A stretch of 33,165 bases of DNA from Romboutsia sp. (GTDB taxonomy: Bacteria; Bacillota; Clostridia; Peptostreptococcales; Peptostreptococcaceae): assembly GCA_017889265.1 (NCBI GenBank), contig JAGHEK010000056.1, positions 1 through 33,165 of the forward strand, given 5' to 3'. Of the stretch, positions 16,330 through 24,595 are shown piece after piece. Every line of letters starts with the position of its first letter. Position 1 is the stretch's first letter. The notes under the pieces were generated by a model. That model ran no database searches. It was not told the origin of the DNA and saw only the letters and a program-made list of their open reading frames with translations. The position numbers were made by a program, and so were the translations under genes.

Positions 16330-17586
16330 ATGGGTAAATATATAGTAAAAAATGGACAAAAAATAGAAGGAACTTTAGATATAAGGGGAGCTAAAAATTC
16401 TATTTTACCCATTATAGCTGGGTCTATCTTAAATGAAAATATAAGTATTATCCATAATGTAGCAGATATATCAGATGTTCATATTATGATAAAAATTCTT
16501 GAAAGTGTAGGATGTAAAATAAAATATGAAAATGGTACTTTAGTTGTTGATAGTTCAAATATAGTTTCTTGTGATATAAATGAAGAGTATGTAAATAAAA
16601 TGAGGTCATCTATAATAGTAATGGGGGCTATGATTGGACGATTAGATTATATGAAAATAGGTCATCCTGGAGGGTGCAAAATAGGGAAAAGACCAATAGA
16701 TTTACATTTAGAAGGTCTTAGAAAACTTGGTGTTGAAATAACAGAAAGTGAAGGATTTATACATTGTAATAAAAAAGAATTAAAGGGATCTACAATAGTT
16801 TTGGATTTTCCTTCAGTTGGAGCTACTGAAAATATAATGTTAGCATCAGTAAAAGCAAATGGAATAACTAAAATAATAAATCCTGCAAAAGAACCTGAAA
16901 TAGAGGATTTAGCTAATTTTTTAAATAAAATGGGGGCAAAAATTAGTGGAGCGGGAACTAATTTAATTAAGATTGAAGGAGTAAAAAAATTAAATAAAGT
17001 AGAACATACAGTAATACCAGATAGAATAGCAATAGGCACTTATATGGTAGCGAGTGCTATGACTGGTGGCAAGTTAGAAGTTAAAAATGTTATCCATTCT
17101 CATATGGACCCTGTATATAAAGTTTTTTCTTGTTGTGGATGTGATATCAAGTATTTAGATAATAAGGTTATTTTATTACCAACAAGAAAAATAAAATCAA
17201 TGGAATTAGTTAAAACTTTACCTTATCCAGGATTTCCAACAGATATGCAATCTCAAATTATGGCTTTAATGAGTATATCAGATGGTGAAACTATATTTAA
17301 TGAGACTATATTTGAAAATAGATTTATGCACGTTAAAGAACTAATAAAAATGGGGGCTAATATAGAAATAATAGATAAGAATACTTGTTTAGTAAAAGGT
17401 GTTGAAAAACTTTATGGAAATAATGTTGTATCTTCGGATTTAAGGGGAGGAGCTAGCCTTGTTTTAGCAGGATTAGTAGCAGAAGGTGAAACTGAGATAT
17501 CTAATATTTATCATATTGAAAGAGGATATGAAAAGTTTGAATACGTTTTAAGAAGTCTAGGAGCTAATATAAAAAAAGAACTTTAA
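16330..17586 (+). CDS. murA: UDP-N-acetylglucosamine 1-carboxyvinyltransferase
   Basis: MurA carries out the first committed step of peptidoglycan synthesis, joining the enolpyruvyl group of PEP to UDP-GlcNAc. The active-site cysteine is residue 116 in GGCKIGKRPIDLHLEGL, so the enzyme should be fosfomycin-sensitive in principle. RGAKNSILPIIAGS near residue 19, PYPGFPTDMQ and the C-terminal HIERGYE are family signatures. The length of 418 residues is normal. The start codon follows a strong hairpin that includes its ribosome binding site. In Bacillus the gene between murG and divIB is murB; here it is murA. Confidence 0.96.
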   Translation: MGKYIVKNGQKIEGTLDIRGAKNSILPIIAGSILNENISIIHNVADISDVHIMIKILESVGCKIKYENGTLVVDSSNIVSCDINEEYVNKMRSSIIVMGAMIGRLDYMKIGHPGGCKIGKRPIDLHLEGLRKLGVEITESEGFIHCNKKELKGSTIVLDFPSVGATENIMLASVKANGITKIINPAKEPEIEDLANFLNKMGAKISGAGTNLIKIEGVKKLNKVEHTVIPDRIAIGTYMVASAMTGGKLEVKNVIHSHMDPVYKVFSCCGCDIKYLDNKVILLPTRKIKSMELVKTLPYPGFPTDMQSQIMALMSISDGETIFNETIFENRFMHVKELIKMGANIEIIDKNTCLVKGVEKLYGNNVVSSDLRGGASLVLAGLVAEGETEISNIYHIERGYEKFEYVLRSLGANIKKEL

Positions 17587-17617
17587 TGATTATAAAAATA
17601 TTTTTGTAGGGATATTA

Positions 17618-17671
17618 ATGAAAAAATTGTATTTAATAAATATATTACTAATGAGGAGAGATTTGATTTGA
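17618..17671 (+). CDS. Possible 17-codon leader ORF coupled to divIB
   Basis: ATG at 17618 follows GTAGGG with six bases between, and opens a short frame that encodes MKKLYLINILLMRRDLI. Its TGA stop (17669-17671) overlaps the divIB TTG start (17668-17670) in the sequence TTGA. This arrangement is typical of translational coupling. The peptide is not recognised; the open frame is short enough to be chance. Confidence 0.3.
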   Translation: MKKLYLINILLMRRDLI

Positions 17672-18390
17672 AAAAGTTAAACGTTGGAGGAATAACTATA
17701 ATTTTTAGCATTTTTTTGATATTTTCGATAGGAAGTTATTCAATACTAAAAAGTGACTTATTTAATAGCAAAAAAGTAGTTATAGTAGGAAATAATAGAA
17801 TAACTGATGATGATATTTTAGATAAATTAGAAATAAGGGACGATAAAAATATATTTATGTATAAAATATCCGATATGGAAGAAAAAATAATAAAAAATCC
17901 TTATATAGAAAGTATTGAAATAAAAAGAAAATTACCAGATACTTTTAATATATCGGTAAAAGAAAAAGAAGTTTTCGGTTTATTAAAGTATGATGATAAT
18001 TATTGTTATATGGATTCTAATGGCGAATTTATAGAGAGTATAAAAGATATTTCCGAAGAAGAAAATTCTGTATTGGTAGTTGACATTAAATATGATATAA
18101 TAAAGGGTAAACTTGAATTTATTGATGAGGAAAGTAAAAAAAAATTGCTTTATTTGATTGAATGTATAAAAGATGAAAGTTTAAATAAAAAAATAAAAAA
18201 AATAGATTTAACTGATGAATATTTAGTAAAAATTCAAACTATAGATGATATAGAAATACTGTTAAATAAAGATAATTTAGGATATGATATCAGTAGAATT
18301 AGTTCTATTTTAGTAGATTTACAAAGCAGTAACAAAAAAGGTGGTACGTTAGATTTATCCAAAGGAACTTATGCTATTTACAAATCATAA
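17668..18390 (+). CDS. divIB: Cell division protein DivIB/FtsQ
   Basis: This is a bitopic divisome protein with a short cytoplasmic N-terminus, one membrane segment (about residues 8-28), an extracytoplasmic POTRA domain and a beta domain. The POTRA region starts LFNSKKVVIVGNNRITDDDI, and the FtsQ-type motif NPYIESIEIKRKLPDTF follows. The protein is 240 residues. The start is TTG: GAGGAGAG (17653-17660) lies seven bases upstream and no in-frame ATG gives a better start. It holds the FtsL/DivIC complex in the septum. It is the last gene before the 260-base gap in front of ftsZ. Confidence 0.88.
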   Translation: MKKLNVGGITIIFSIFLIFSIGSYSILKSDLFNSKKVVIVGNNRITDDDILDKLEIRDDKNIFMYKISDMEEKIIKNPYIESIEIKRKLPDTFNISVKEKEVFGLLKYDDNYCYMDSNGEFIESIKDISEEENSVLVVDIKYDIIKGKLEFIDEESKKKLLYLIECIKDESLNKKIKKIDLTDEYLVKIQTIDDIEILLNKDNLGYDISRISSILVDLQSSNKKGGTLDLSKGTYAIYKS

Positions 18391-18650
18391 ATAAAATTTA
18401 GATATTTTCTAACAAAAAGTTATAAAAAAGCTTGAAAAATAGTGCTAAGTAAAAGTAAAATAATATAGAACGAATATTTGTTGTATATGACAATTTATAT
18501 ATTATTATTACAAAAATAATATTAAAAAAGGGAAAAAACTTTTTTCGTGGAATAATTAATAGATGATAATAAAATGATAAATACCATAAAAGAATGTCTT
18601 TTTTTGGTTCAAATACATTTAGATAAAACACAAATAAGGAGGGTTACATA
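18391..18650 (+). promoter_or_regulatory. AT-rich gap upstream of ftsZ
   Basis: These 260 bases hold no convincing gene. ftsZ probably has its own promoter here; the best candidate, TTGTTG (18478-18483) and TATTAT (18500-18505) with 16 bases between, is weak at the -35. An imperfect hairpin at about 18590-18615 (ACCATAAAAGA paired with TCTTTTTTTGGT) lies shortly before the strong ftsZ ribosome binding site AAGGAGGG. Confidence 0.35.
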
Positions 18651-19769
18651 ATGTTTGATTTTGATATAGAAAATGACAGTTTTGCTAAAATTAAGGTAAT
18701 TGGTGCTGGTGGCGGAGGAAACAATGCTGTTAATAGAATGATAGAAGCTCAATTAAAAGGCGTTGAGTTTATAGCAGTTAATACAGATAAACAAGCATTA
18801 CACATATCAAAAGCTGAGCACAAAATCCAAATAGGAGAAAAGCTAACTAGAGGATTAGGTGCAGGTGCTAATCCTGATGTTGGAAAAAGAGCAGCAGAAG
18901 AAAGTAAAGATGAAATAATAAAAGTTTTACAAGGTGCAGATATGGTTTTTGTTACTGCTGGAATGGGTGGAGGAACAGGAACTGGTGCTGCTCCAGTTAT
19001 AGCTCAACTTGCAAAGGAAATGGGAATATTAACGGTTGGTGTTGTTACTAAGCCTTTCATATTTGAAGGTAAAGTTAGAATGAAGAATGCTGAAAATGGT
19101 ATAATAGAACTTAAATCTAAAGTTGATACTTTAATAACTATACCAAATGAAAGATTACTTCAAATCGTTCAAAGAAATACTAGTATGACAGAAGCTTTCT
19201 CGATAGCTGATGATGTTTTAAAACAAGGTATTCAATCTATATCAGACCTTATAGCAGTACCAGGTCTTATAAACTTAGACTTTGCAGACGTTACTTCTGT
19301 AATGAAAGAAAAAGGTATGGCTCATATGGGTATAGGTAATGCTAGTGGAGAAAATAGAGCAATAGAAGCTGCCAAAGAAGCTATACAATCGCCACTTCTT
19401 GAAACTTCTATAAAAGGAGCTAAAGGAGTTTTACTTAACGTAACTGGTGGAGGAAACTTAGGATTACTAGAAATAAATGAAGCATCTACATTAGTTCAAG
19501 AATCTTGTGACCCAGAAGCTAATATAATATTTGGGGCATCTATAAGACCAGAACTAGAAGAAGAAATAAGAATAACTGTAATTGCTACGGGATTTGATGA
19601 AAATCAAAAGAATGAGATTGTTATTGAACAAAAGCCAGTTATAAAACAACAAAAAGTAGAAACTGTTAAACCAAAAGAAGAAGTTGTTGAAGTAAAAGAA
19701 GAAGTAAAAAGAAACGACCCAATAGAAGACGATATGGAAATACCAACATTCTTAAGAAGAAGAAGATAG
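18651..19769 (+). CDS. ftsZ: Cell division GTPase FtsZ
   Basis: FtsZ is the tubulin-like GTPase that forms the Z ring. The nucleotide-binding [13 protein letters not shown] starts at residue 18, the tubulin signature GGGTGTGA is at 106-113, and the T7 synergy loop [11 protein letters not shown] follows. After the globular core (to about residue 320) there is a Lys/Glu/Val-rich linker and the conserved C-terminal peptide [13 protein letters not shown], which binds membrane anchors. The length is 372 residues. AAGGAGGG precedes the ATG. No ftsA is directly upstream, which is common in clostridia. A terminator follows, making ftsZ a unit of its own. Confidence 0.98.
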   Translation: MFDFDIENDSFAKIKVIGAGGGGNNAVNRMIEAQLKGVEFIAVNTDKQALHISKAEHKIQIGEKLTRGLGAGANPDVGKRAAEESKDEIIKVLQGADMVFVTAGMGGGTGTGAAPVIAQLAKEMGILTVGVVTKPFIFEGKVRMKNAENGIIELKSKVDTLITIPNERLLQIVQRNTSMTEAFSIADDVLKQGIQSISDLIAVPGLINLDFADVTSVMKEKGMAHMGIGNASGENRAIEAAKEAIQSPLLETSIKGAKGVLLNVTGGGNLGLLEINEASTLVQESCDPEANIIFGASIRPELEEEIRITVIATGFDENQKNEIVIEQKPVIKQQKVETVKPKEEVVEVKEEVKRNDPIEDDMEIPTFLRRRR

Positions 19770-19780
19770 AATTTTTTGGA

Positions 19781-19806
19781 AGAAACCTTTATAGGTTTCT
19801 TTTTTT
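19781..19806 (+). terminator. Terminator after ftsZ
   Basis: AGAAACCT (19781-19788) and AGGTTTCT (19793-19800) form a perfect 8-bp stem with a 4-base loop, followed by six more T. Confidence 0.92.
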
Positions 19807-19939
19807 GTAAAAAATACTTTTATCAATAAATTATAACAAATAAAAATGGATAAAAATATTGAATTAGTAAATAAAAAACTGAAAAATAATATTTTCTGTA
19901 AATTTATATTATAAAATTATTAGTTATTTATTATAAAAA

Positions 19940-19972
19940 ATGACATAAAAAATTTTTTTATATATGTATAAT
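19940..19972 (+). promoter_or_regulatory. Putative spoIIG-type promoter with 21-base spacer
   Basis: ATGACA (19940-19945) and TATAAT (19967-19972) lie 21 bases apart, upstream of spoIIGA. Normal SigA spacing is 16-18. The Bacillus subtilis spoIIG promoter is known for a 22-base spacer and needs Spo0A-P to fire. A clear Spo0A box (TGTCGAA type) was not found nearby, so the regulator is inferred from the spacing and gene context only. Confidence 0.45.
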
Positions 19973-19997
19973 AAGTATAAAAGAAGGGGGAGTTTTA

Positions 19998-20801
19998 ATG
20001 TATATAGAGTATTACATTATAGAAAACTTGCTCATAAATTATATATTAATAACTTGCACATCTGCTATTTCAAAAAGATACACTCCTTTTAGTAAAAAAT
20101 TAATAGGTTCTATAATAGGTTCTATATATTCAGTTTTATATATTTTCAAAGAATTTGAAATATTATTTACCATACCATTTAAAATACTTATAATGAGCGC
20201 AATAATACTAATAGTTTTTGGATATAGAAATATTAGAGATTACATAAAGATATCTATAATATTTTATTTGGTGAATGGATTTATATCTGGAAGTACGTTT
20301 TTTATAATATATTTAACTGGAATTAAACATAGCAAAATATCTTTTATAATAATATGTGTTTATATAAGTTGTGAACTTTTAAAATATATTTATAAAGATA
20401 TAAAAATGATTAGATATATGGAAACTATGAAAAAAAATATAAAAGTGAGTTTATGTGGGGACATTTTTGAGTGTGTTTGTTTAGTAGATAGTGGAAATTT
20501 ATTAAAAGACCCTATAAGTAATGACGATGTTGTAATACTTAGTGCAAAAAAATTAAATAATTTAGGACTTGATATTGATACAAATAATATAAATAAATCT
20601 TTGGAATTGCTTGATAAAAGGTATTTAAATAGAGTTAGAATAATACCTTATAAAAATATATCAAATAGTAATATGATACTTGGTTTAAAAGCAGATTATA
20701 TTCAAATTGGGGAAAATAAAATAAGTAATATAGTTTTAGGTATAACTAATTTTGATGAAAATGAGTATGATGCTATTTTAAGTCCAAGTATACTGCAATA
20801 A
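19998..20801 (+). CDS. spoIIGA: Pro-sigma-E processing peptidase SpoIIGA
   Basis: SpoIIGA is a membrane aspartic protease that cleaves pro-SigE in the mother cell after a signal from the forespore (SpoIIR in Bacillus). The N-terminal half has about five membrane segments, starting [19 protein letters not shown]. The C-terminal half is the protease domain, with the catalytic aspartate 164 in [12 protein letters not shown]. The C-terminal NIVLGITNF and [10 protein letters not shown] match the family. At 267 residues it is a little shorter than the Bacillus protein. GGGGGAG precedes the ATG. sigE, its substrate, starts ten bases after the stop. Confidence 0.93.
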   Translation: MYIEYYIIENLLINYILITCTSAISKRYTPFSKKLIGSIIGSIYSVLYIFKEFEILFTIPFKILIMSAIILIVFGYRNIRDYIKISIIFYLVNGFISGSTFFIIYLTGIKHSKISFIIICVYISCELLKYIYKDIKMIRYMETMKKNIKVSLCGDIFECVCLVDSGNLLKDPISNDDVVILSAKKLNNLGLDIDTNNINKSLELLDKRYLNRVRIIPYKNISNSNMILGLKADYIQIGENKISNIVLGITNFDENEYDAILSPSILQ

Positions 20802-20811
20802 GGGGGATAAT

Positions 20812-21528
20812 ATGGTTATAAAAAAACTTATGAACAAAGTGATACTATTATTAATAAAACTTAAAATAATATCACCGAAAGGAGTTTATTATATGGGAGG
20901 AAGTAATGTATTACCACCTCCTTTAACTCAAAAAGAGGAAGTTGAACTTCTAAAAAGATTAGAAAATGATGAAAGTATAAAACAGACACTTATAGAAAGA
21001 AATTTAAGACTTGTAGTTTACATATCTAGAAAGTTTGAAAACACAGGAATTGACATAGAGGATTTAATATCAATAGGTACTATTGGACTTATAAAAGCTG
21101 TAAATACTTTTAATTTAAGTAAAAATATAAAACTTGCAACTTATGCATCAAGATGTATTGAAAATGAAATTTTGATGTATCTTAGAAAAAATAGTAGAAA
21201 AAAAGCAGAAGTTTCATTTGATGAACCTTTAAACGTTGATTTAGACGGTAATGAGCTTTTACTTTCTGATATTTTAGGAACTGATAATGATGAAATATAT
21301 AAAGTTATAGAAGAAGAAATAGATAGAGATTTGTTGGTTATGGCACTTGATAGTTTATCAGATAGAGAAAAACAAATTATGGAACTAAGATTTGCTCTAA
21401 AAACTAAAGGTCAGGAAAAAACTCAAAAAGAAGTAGCTACTATGCTTGGAATATCTCAGTCATATATATCAAGACTTGAGAAAAAAATAATATCAAGATT
21501 AAAAAGAGAAATAAAAAAGTTTGTATAA
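20812..21528 (+). CDS. sigE: Sporulation sigma factor SigE (pro-form)
   Basis: SigE directs early mother-cell transcription. Residues 1 to about 27 form the hydrophobic/basic pro-sequence that holds the protein inactive at the membrane. The processing region is [15 protein letters not shown] (residues 24-38). Region 2 ([56 protein letters not shown]) and region 4 ([34 protein letters not shown]) are complete. The length is 238 residues. ATG 20812 with GGGGGATAAT upstream gives the full pro-sequence. There is also an internal ribosome binding site before Met28. No terminator separates it from sigG. Confidence 0.95.
   Translation: MVIKKLMNKVILLLIKLKIISPKGVYYMGGSNVLPPPLTQKEEVELLKRLENDESIKQTLIERNLRLVVYISRKFENTGIDIEDLISIGTIGLIKAVNTFNLSKNIKLATYASRCIENEILMYLRKNSRKKAEVSFDEPLNVDLDGNELLLSDILGTDNDEIYKVIEEEIDRDLLVMALDSLSDREKQIMELRFALKTKGQEKTQKEVATMLGISQSYISRLEKKIISRLKREIKKFV
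20877..20895 (+). promoter_or_regulatory. Internal ribosome binding site and ATG at the SigE processing site
   Basis: GAAAGGAG (20877-20884) lies eight bases before the in-frame ATG 20893-20895, which is codon 28 of sigE. Spacing and sequence equal the best ribosome binding sites in this window. Initiation here would give a protein beginning [11 protein letters not shown], that is, SigE without its pro-sequence. Whether it is used is unknown; the SD-like bases are also the Lys-Gly-Val codons. Confidence 0.45.
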
Positions 21529-21533
21529 AAAAA

Positions 21534-21597
21534 TTTCTTAAAAGTATAAAAATATATTATATGTAAATAATCCCATATAAATAAAACTTTTAAGAGA
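21534..21597 (+). promoter_or_regulatory. sigG promoter flanked by an inverted repeat that covers the ribosome binding site
   Basis: A SigF/SigG-like promoter is seen as GTATA (21544-21548), 14 bases, then GTAAATAAT (21563-21571), close to the forespore consensus GYWTA and GGNRANAAT. Around it, TTTCTTAAAAGT (21534-21545) can pair with ACTTTTAAGAGA (21586-21597) over 12 bases with one G-U pair. The 3' arm overlaps the start of the sigG ribosome binding site GAGAGGA (21594-21600). The stem is AU-rich with a 40-base loop, so it is only moderately stable. Confidence 0.5.
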
Positions 21598-21609
21598 GGA
21601 CTGAAAAGT

Positions 21610-22383
21610 ATGCAAATTAATAAAGTTGAAATCTGTGGAGTTAATACATCTGAACTTCCGGTTATAAAAAATAGTGAAATGACTGAACTTCTTTTGAAAA
21701 TAAAATCGGGAGACGAAGATGCTAGACAACAGTTTGTTAGAGGAAATTTAAGGCTTGTTTTAAGTATCATACAAAAGTTTAATAATAGGGGTGAAAATAT
21801 AGATGACCTATTTCAAATAGGGTGTATAGGACTTATAAAAGCTATTGATAATTTTGATTTAAGTCAAAATGTAAGATTTTCAACTTATGCAGTTCCTATG
21901 ATTATAGGAGAAATAAGAAGATACTTAAGAGATAATAATCCTATAAGGGTTAGTAGGTCCTTAAAAGATATTGCATATAAAGCCTTGCAAGTAAGAGAAA
22001 GATTAGTTAGAAATAATTCAAAAGAACCGACAGTAGGAGAAATTGCAAGAGAATTAGAACTTCCTCTTGAAGATGTTGTTATGGCTCTTGATGCGATACA
22101 AGACCCTGTATCTTTATTTGACCCTGTATATCAAGATAATGGAGATGCGATATTTGTAATGGATCAAGTGCAAGACAAAAAAGATACTGATGAAAATTGG
22201 TTACAAGAAATTACTTTAAAAGAAGCTATAAAAAAATTAAATGCAAGAGAAAGATTAGTACTTGATTTAAGATTTTATAAGGGAAGGACTCAAATTGAGG
22301 TGGCTGATGAAATAGGTATATCTCAGGCGCAGGTATCTAGAATAGAGAAAAATGCCCTAAAGAATATGAAAAAACATATATAA
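21610..22383 (+). CDS. sigG: Forespore sigma factor SigG
   Basis: SigG directs late forespore transcription. The N-terminal segment MQINKVEICGVNTSELPVIK is typical of SigG. Region 2 (RGNLRLVLSIIQKFNNRGEN, DLFQIGCIGLIKAIDNFDLS, FSTYAVPMIIGEIRRYLRD), region 3 (PTVGEIARELELPLEDVVMA) and region 4 (LNARERLVLDLRFYKGRTQIE, GISQAQVSRIEKNALK) are complete. The length is 257 residues. GAGAGGA precedes the ATG by nine bases. It follows sigE by 81 bases and seems to have its own forespore promoter as well as possible read-through from spoIIGA-sigE. Confidence 0.96.
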   Translation: MQINKVEICGVNTSELPVIKNSEMTELLLKIKSGDEDARQQFVRGNLRLVLSIIQKFNNRGENIDDLFQIGCIGLIKAIDNFDLSQNVRFSTYAVPMIIGEIRRYLRDNNPIRVSRSLKDIAYKALQVRERLVRNNSKEPTVGEIARELELPLEDVVMALDAIQDPVSLFDPVYQDNGDAIFVMDQVQDKKDTDENWLQEITLKEAIKKLNARERLVLDLRFYKGRTQIEVADEIGISQAQVSRIEKNALKNMKKHI

Positions 22384-22408
22384 ATGGCCATTAAGGTCAT
22401 TTTTTTTT
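22382..22408 (+). terminator. Terminator after sigG
   Basis: AAATGGCC (22382-22389) pairs with GGTCATTT (22395-22402) with one G-U pair and a 5-base loop, followed by more T. It overlaps the stop codon end of sigG. Confidence 0.9.
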
Positions 22409-22456
22409 GTTAAATTACATATTTATTATAGTAAATTTTATAGTTGGAGGGTTATT

Positions 22457-22717
22457 ATGTTAAGGATTTCTGATATAATGGAAAAAGAAATAATAAATGT
22501 TAAAAATGGAAAGAGATTGGGATTTATAACAGATATAAATATAGATATGAATGAAGGAAAAGTTATTTCGTTTAATATAACTGGAAATGATGGGAGAGGA
22601 TTTTTTTATAGAGGAAACGATGGACAAGTAATACTTTGGAATGATATATTAAAAATAGGGTGCGATACAATAATAGTAAACATAGGCTCAGAAATGAATA
22701 TAGATGATTTTAGATAG
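22457..22717 (+). CDS. YlmC/YmxH family PRC-barrel sporulation protein
   Basis: This 86-residue protein is a single PRC-barrel fold. [20 protein letters not shown], then [20 protein letters not shown] and [19 protein letters not shown] are typical of the YlmC/YmxH family, which is found in spore formers, often next to sporulation sigma genes. Its molecular role is not established. TTGGAGGG precedes the ATG. It is separated from sigG by a terminator and lies 11 bases before nrdR, so it probably starts a new transcript. Confidence 0.88.
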   Translation: MLRISDIMEKEIINVKNGKRLGFITDINIDMNEGKVISFNITGNDGRGFFYRGNDGQVILWNDILKIGCDTIIVNIGSEMNIDDFR

Positions 22718-22728
22718 GAGATAATTTA

Positions 22729-23193
22729 ATGCAGTGTCCTTATTGTAATTATAAAGAGTCAAAAGTTATAGACTCAAGACATACAGACCAACATTCTATA
22801 AGAAGAAGACGAGAATGCGAAGAGTGTAAAAAAAGATTTACGACTTACGAAAAAATAGAAACTACTCCTGTAATAGTTATAAAAAAGGATAACAGTAGAG
22901 AATATTTTGATATTAATAAATTAAAAAATGGAATATTAAAATCTTGTGAAAAAAGACCTGTTTCAATAGAGGATATAGAAAATATAATTTCTTATGTAGA
23001 AAATGAAATAAATAAAAGTCTTCAAAGTGAAATAGAGACTAAAATAATAGGCGAACTAGTCATGGAAAAATTAAAAAATATAGATGAAGTATCTTACATA
23101 AGATTTGCATCTGTTTATAGACAATTTAAAGATATAAATACTTTTGCAAATGAACTTAATACACTTATTGAAAAGGAAAAACAAGATGAATAA
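22729..23193 (+). CDS. nrdR: Ribonucleotide reductase repressor NrdR
   Basis: NrdR is a zinc-binding, nucleotide-sensing repressor of ribonucleotide reductase genes. The zinc ribbon has cysteines 3, 6, 30 and 33 (CPYC and CEEC), followed by RFTTYEKIE. The ATP-cone domain spans about residues 49-139 ([20 protein letters not shown], and [15 protein letters not shown] near its end). The length of 154 residues is normal. GGAGATAAT precedes the ATG. The last codons overlap the start of pgeF by eight bases. Confidence 0.96.
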   Translation: MQCPYCNYKESKVIDSRHTDQHSIRRRRECEECKKRFTTYEKIETTPVIVIKKDNSREYFDINKLKNGILKSCEKRPVSIEDIENIISYVENEINKSLQSEIETKIIGELVMEKLKNIDEVSYIRFASVYRQFKDINTFANELNTLIEKEKQDE

Positions 23194-23884
23194 TTTTATA
23201 AGAATAAATGATATAGACTGTGATTTTACAAATTTTATAATAACTACTAAAAATGTTGATTCAAAATCAAGAGAAGATATGAAAAAAGTTTGTGATGAAG
23301 CTGGTTTGAATTTTGATAATTTAACTAGTAATATACAAACTCATTCTGATATGGTAAATGTTATTTATAAAGAAAATATTTCAAAAAAAGTAGAATCAGA
23401 TGCATTAATAACTAACTTAGAAAACGTTCCTTTGTTAGTTTTTACTGCTGATTGTGTTCCGATAGGTATTATTGATAAATCAAAGAAAGTGATAGGTGTT
23501 GTTCACGCTGGTTGGAAAGGGACTTATAATGAAATAGTAAAAAATACTATACATAAAATGATTGAAGTTTATGGTTGTAATACAGATGACTTAATTTGTG
23601 TCATAGGTCCTTCAATAGGTAAATGTTGTTATGAAGTTTCAAATGAACTAGCTATTAAATTTGAAGAAAGATTTGGTGAAGGATTTTATAATTTAAAAGA
23701 TGAGAAATATTATCTAGATTTATGGAAAATAAATGAATACATAATAAAATCTACGAAAGTTAGTAATATAATAAATTTAAATTTATGTACTAGTTGTAAT
23801 TCTAAGTTATTTCATTCCTATCGAAAAGATAATAAAACTGATAAAAGGATAGGTATGATAATTCAGATAAATAAAGGGGAATAA
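23186..23884 (+). CDS. pgeF: Peptidoglycan editing factor PgeF (YfiH/YlmD family)
   Basis: This laccase-domain protein of the DUF152 family has homologues that remove wrongly added L-Ser peptides from peptidoglycan precursors; others act on purine nucleosides. The metal-binding residues are His53 (QTHSDMV), Cys90 (FTADCVP) and His107 (VVHAGWKGT), with the same spacing as in Yfi[12 protein letters not shown] and the C-terminal [16 protein letters not shown] are also typical. The start at 23186 gives 232 residues and overlaps the nrdR stop by eight bases; AAAAGG (23171-23176) inside nrdR serves as the ribosome binding site. A TTG further upstream would add 14 residues with no family match. Confidence 0.9.
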   Translation: MNNFIRINDIDCDFTNFIITTKNVDSKSREDMKKVCDEAGLNFDNLTSNIQTHSDMVNVIYKENISKKVESDALITNLENVPLLVFTADCVPIGIIDKSKKVIGVVHAGWKGTYNEIVKNTIHKMIEVYGCNTDDLICVIGPSIGKCCYEVSNELAIKFEERFGEGFYNLKDEKYYLDLWKINEYIIKSTKVSNIINLNLCTSCNSKLFHSYRKDNKTDKRIGMIIQINKGE

Positions 23885-23888
23885 ACTA

Positions 23889-24575
23889 ATGACAAAAGTT
23901 TTAATAGTAGATGATGAAATACATATAGTGGAACTTTTAAAGTTTAATTTAGAAGTATCGGGTTATGAAGTTGATTTTGCGTATGATGGATTAGATGGTT
24001 TTGTTAAGATGAAGGAAAATGATTATGATTTAATTTTGCTTGATTGGATGTTGCCGAGTATTAGTGGAATAGATATGTTAAGGAAAATAAGAAATGATGC
24101 AACTTTATCTAAAAAACCTGTAATAATGATTACTGCTAAGAATATGGAAATGGATAAAATTGAAGGATTAGAGGTTGGAGCAGATGATTATATTACAAAA
24201 CCTTTTAGTGTTAAAGAATTATTAGCTAGAATAACGTCTATTTTAAGAAGGTATAATATAAGTGAAATTCAAACTAACAATGTATTAAAAACAGGAAATT
24301 TATCTATTGATTTGAGTAAGTACGAAGTATATATAGGTGATGAAAAAATAGAACTTACATTAAAAGAATTTGAACTTCTTAGACTATTAGTTGAAAATAA
24401 AGGTAAAGTTTTATCAAGAAATATTCTTTTAGATAAAGTATGGGGATATGAATATTATGGAGAAAGTAGAACTGTTGACGTTCATATTAGATATTTAAGA
24501 AAAAAATTAGAAGGAAATAGCTCATCTGAAAAATACATAAAAACTATAAGAGGTGTTGGATATAAGATAGATTAA
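23889..24575 (+). CDS. OmpR/PhoB-family response regulator
   Basis: The receiver domain (residues 1-120) has the acidic pair Asp8/Asp9, the phosphoacceptor Asp52 (LLDWMLPSISG), Thr82 and Lys104 (DDYITKPF). The C-terminal winged-helix DNA-binding domain (about 130-228) has LTLKEFELLRLLVENKGKV, and SRTVDVHIRYLRKKLE near its end. It is most like PhoB/PhoP or WalR-type regulators. The signal and targets are unknown. The start follows the pgeF stop by four bases. Its partner kinase is next, across a hairpin at the stop codon. Confidence 0.95.
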   Translation: MTKVLIVDDEIHIVELLKFNLEVSGYEVDFAYDGLDGFVKMKENDYDLILLDWMLPSISGIDMLRKIRNDATLSKKPVIMITAKNMEMDKIEGLEVGADDYITKPFSVKELLARITSILRRYNISEIQTNNVLKTGNLSIDLSKYEVYIGDEKIELTLKEFELLRLLVENKGKVLSRNILLDKVWGYEYYGESRTVDVHIRYLRKKLEGNSSSEKYIKTIRGVGYKID

Positions 24576-24587
24576 ATTCTATCTTAT
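24562..24587 (+). other. Perfect hairpin at the regulator/kinase junction
   Basis: ATAAGATAGA (24562-24571) and TCTATCTTAT (24578-24587) form a perfect 10-bp stem with a 6-base loop. The regulator stop codon is in the loop. The stem ends eight bases before the kinase ATG, where a ribosome binding site would be expected but none is seen. There is no long T-run, so it is not a standard terminator. Confidence 0.6.
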
Positions 24588-24595
24588 TTAATATT

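Noticed and set aside
18519-18547. Intrinsic terminator between divIB and ftsZ
   Set aside because: The stem AAAAAAG/CTTTTTT is nearly all A-T with an 8-base loop and no following T-run; too weak to call.
18398-18631. 77-codon open frame on the minus strand across the gap before ftsZ
   Set aside because: It starts at GTG with no ribosome binding site, its product is only Phe/Leu/Ile/Tyr-rich low-complexity sequence, and it lies antisense in an AT-rich promoter region.
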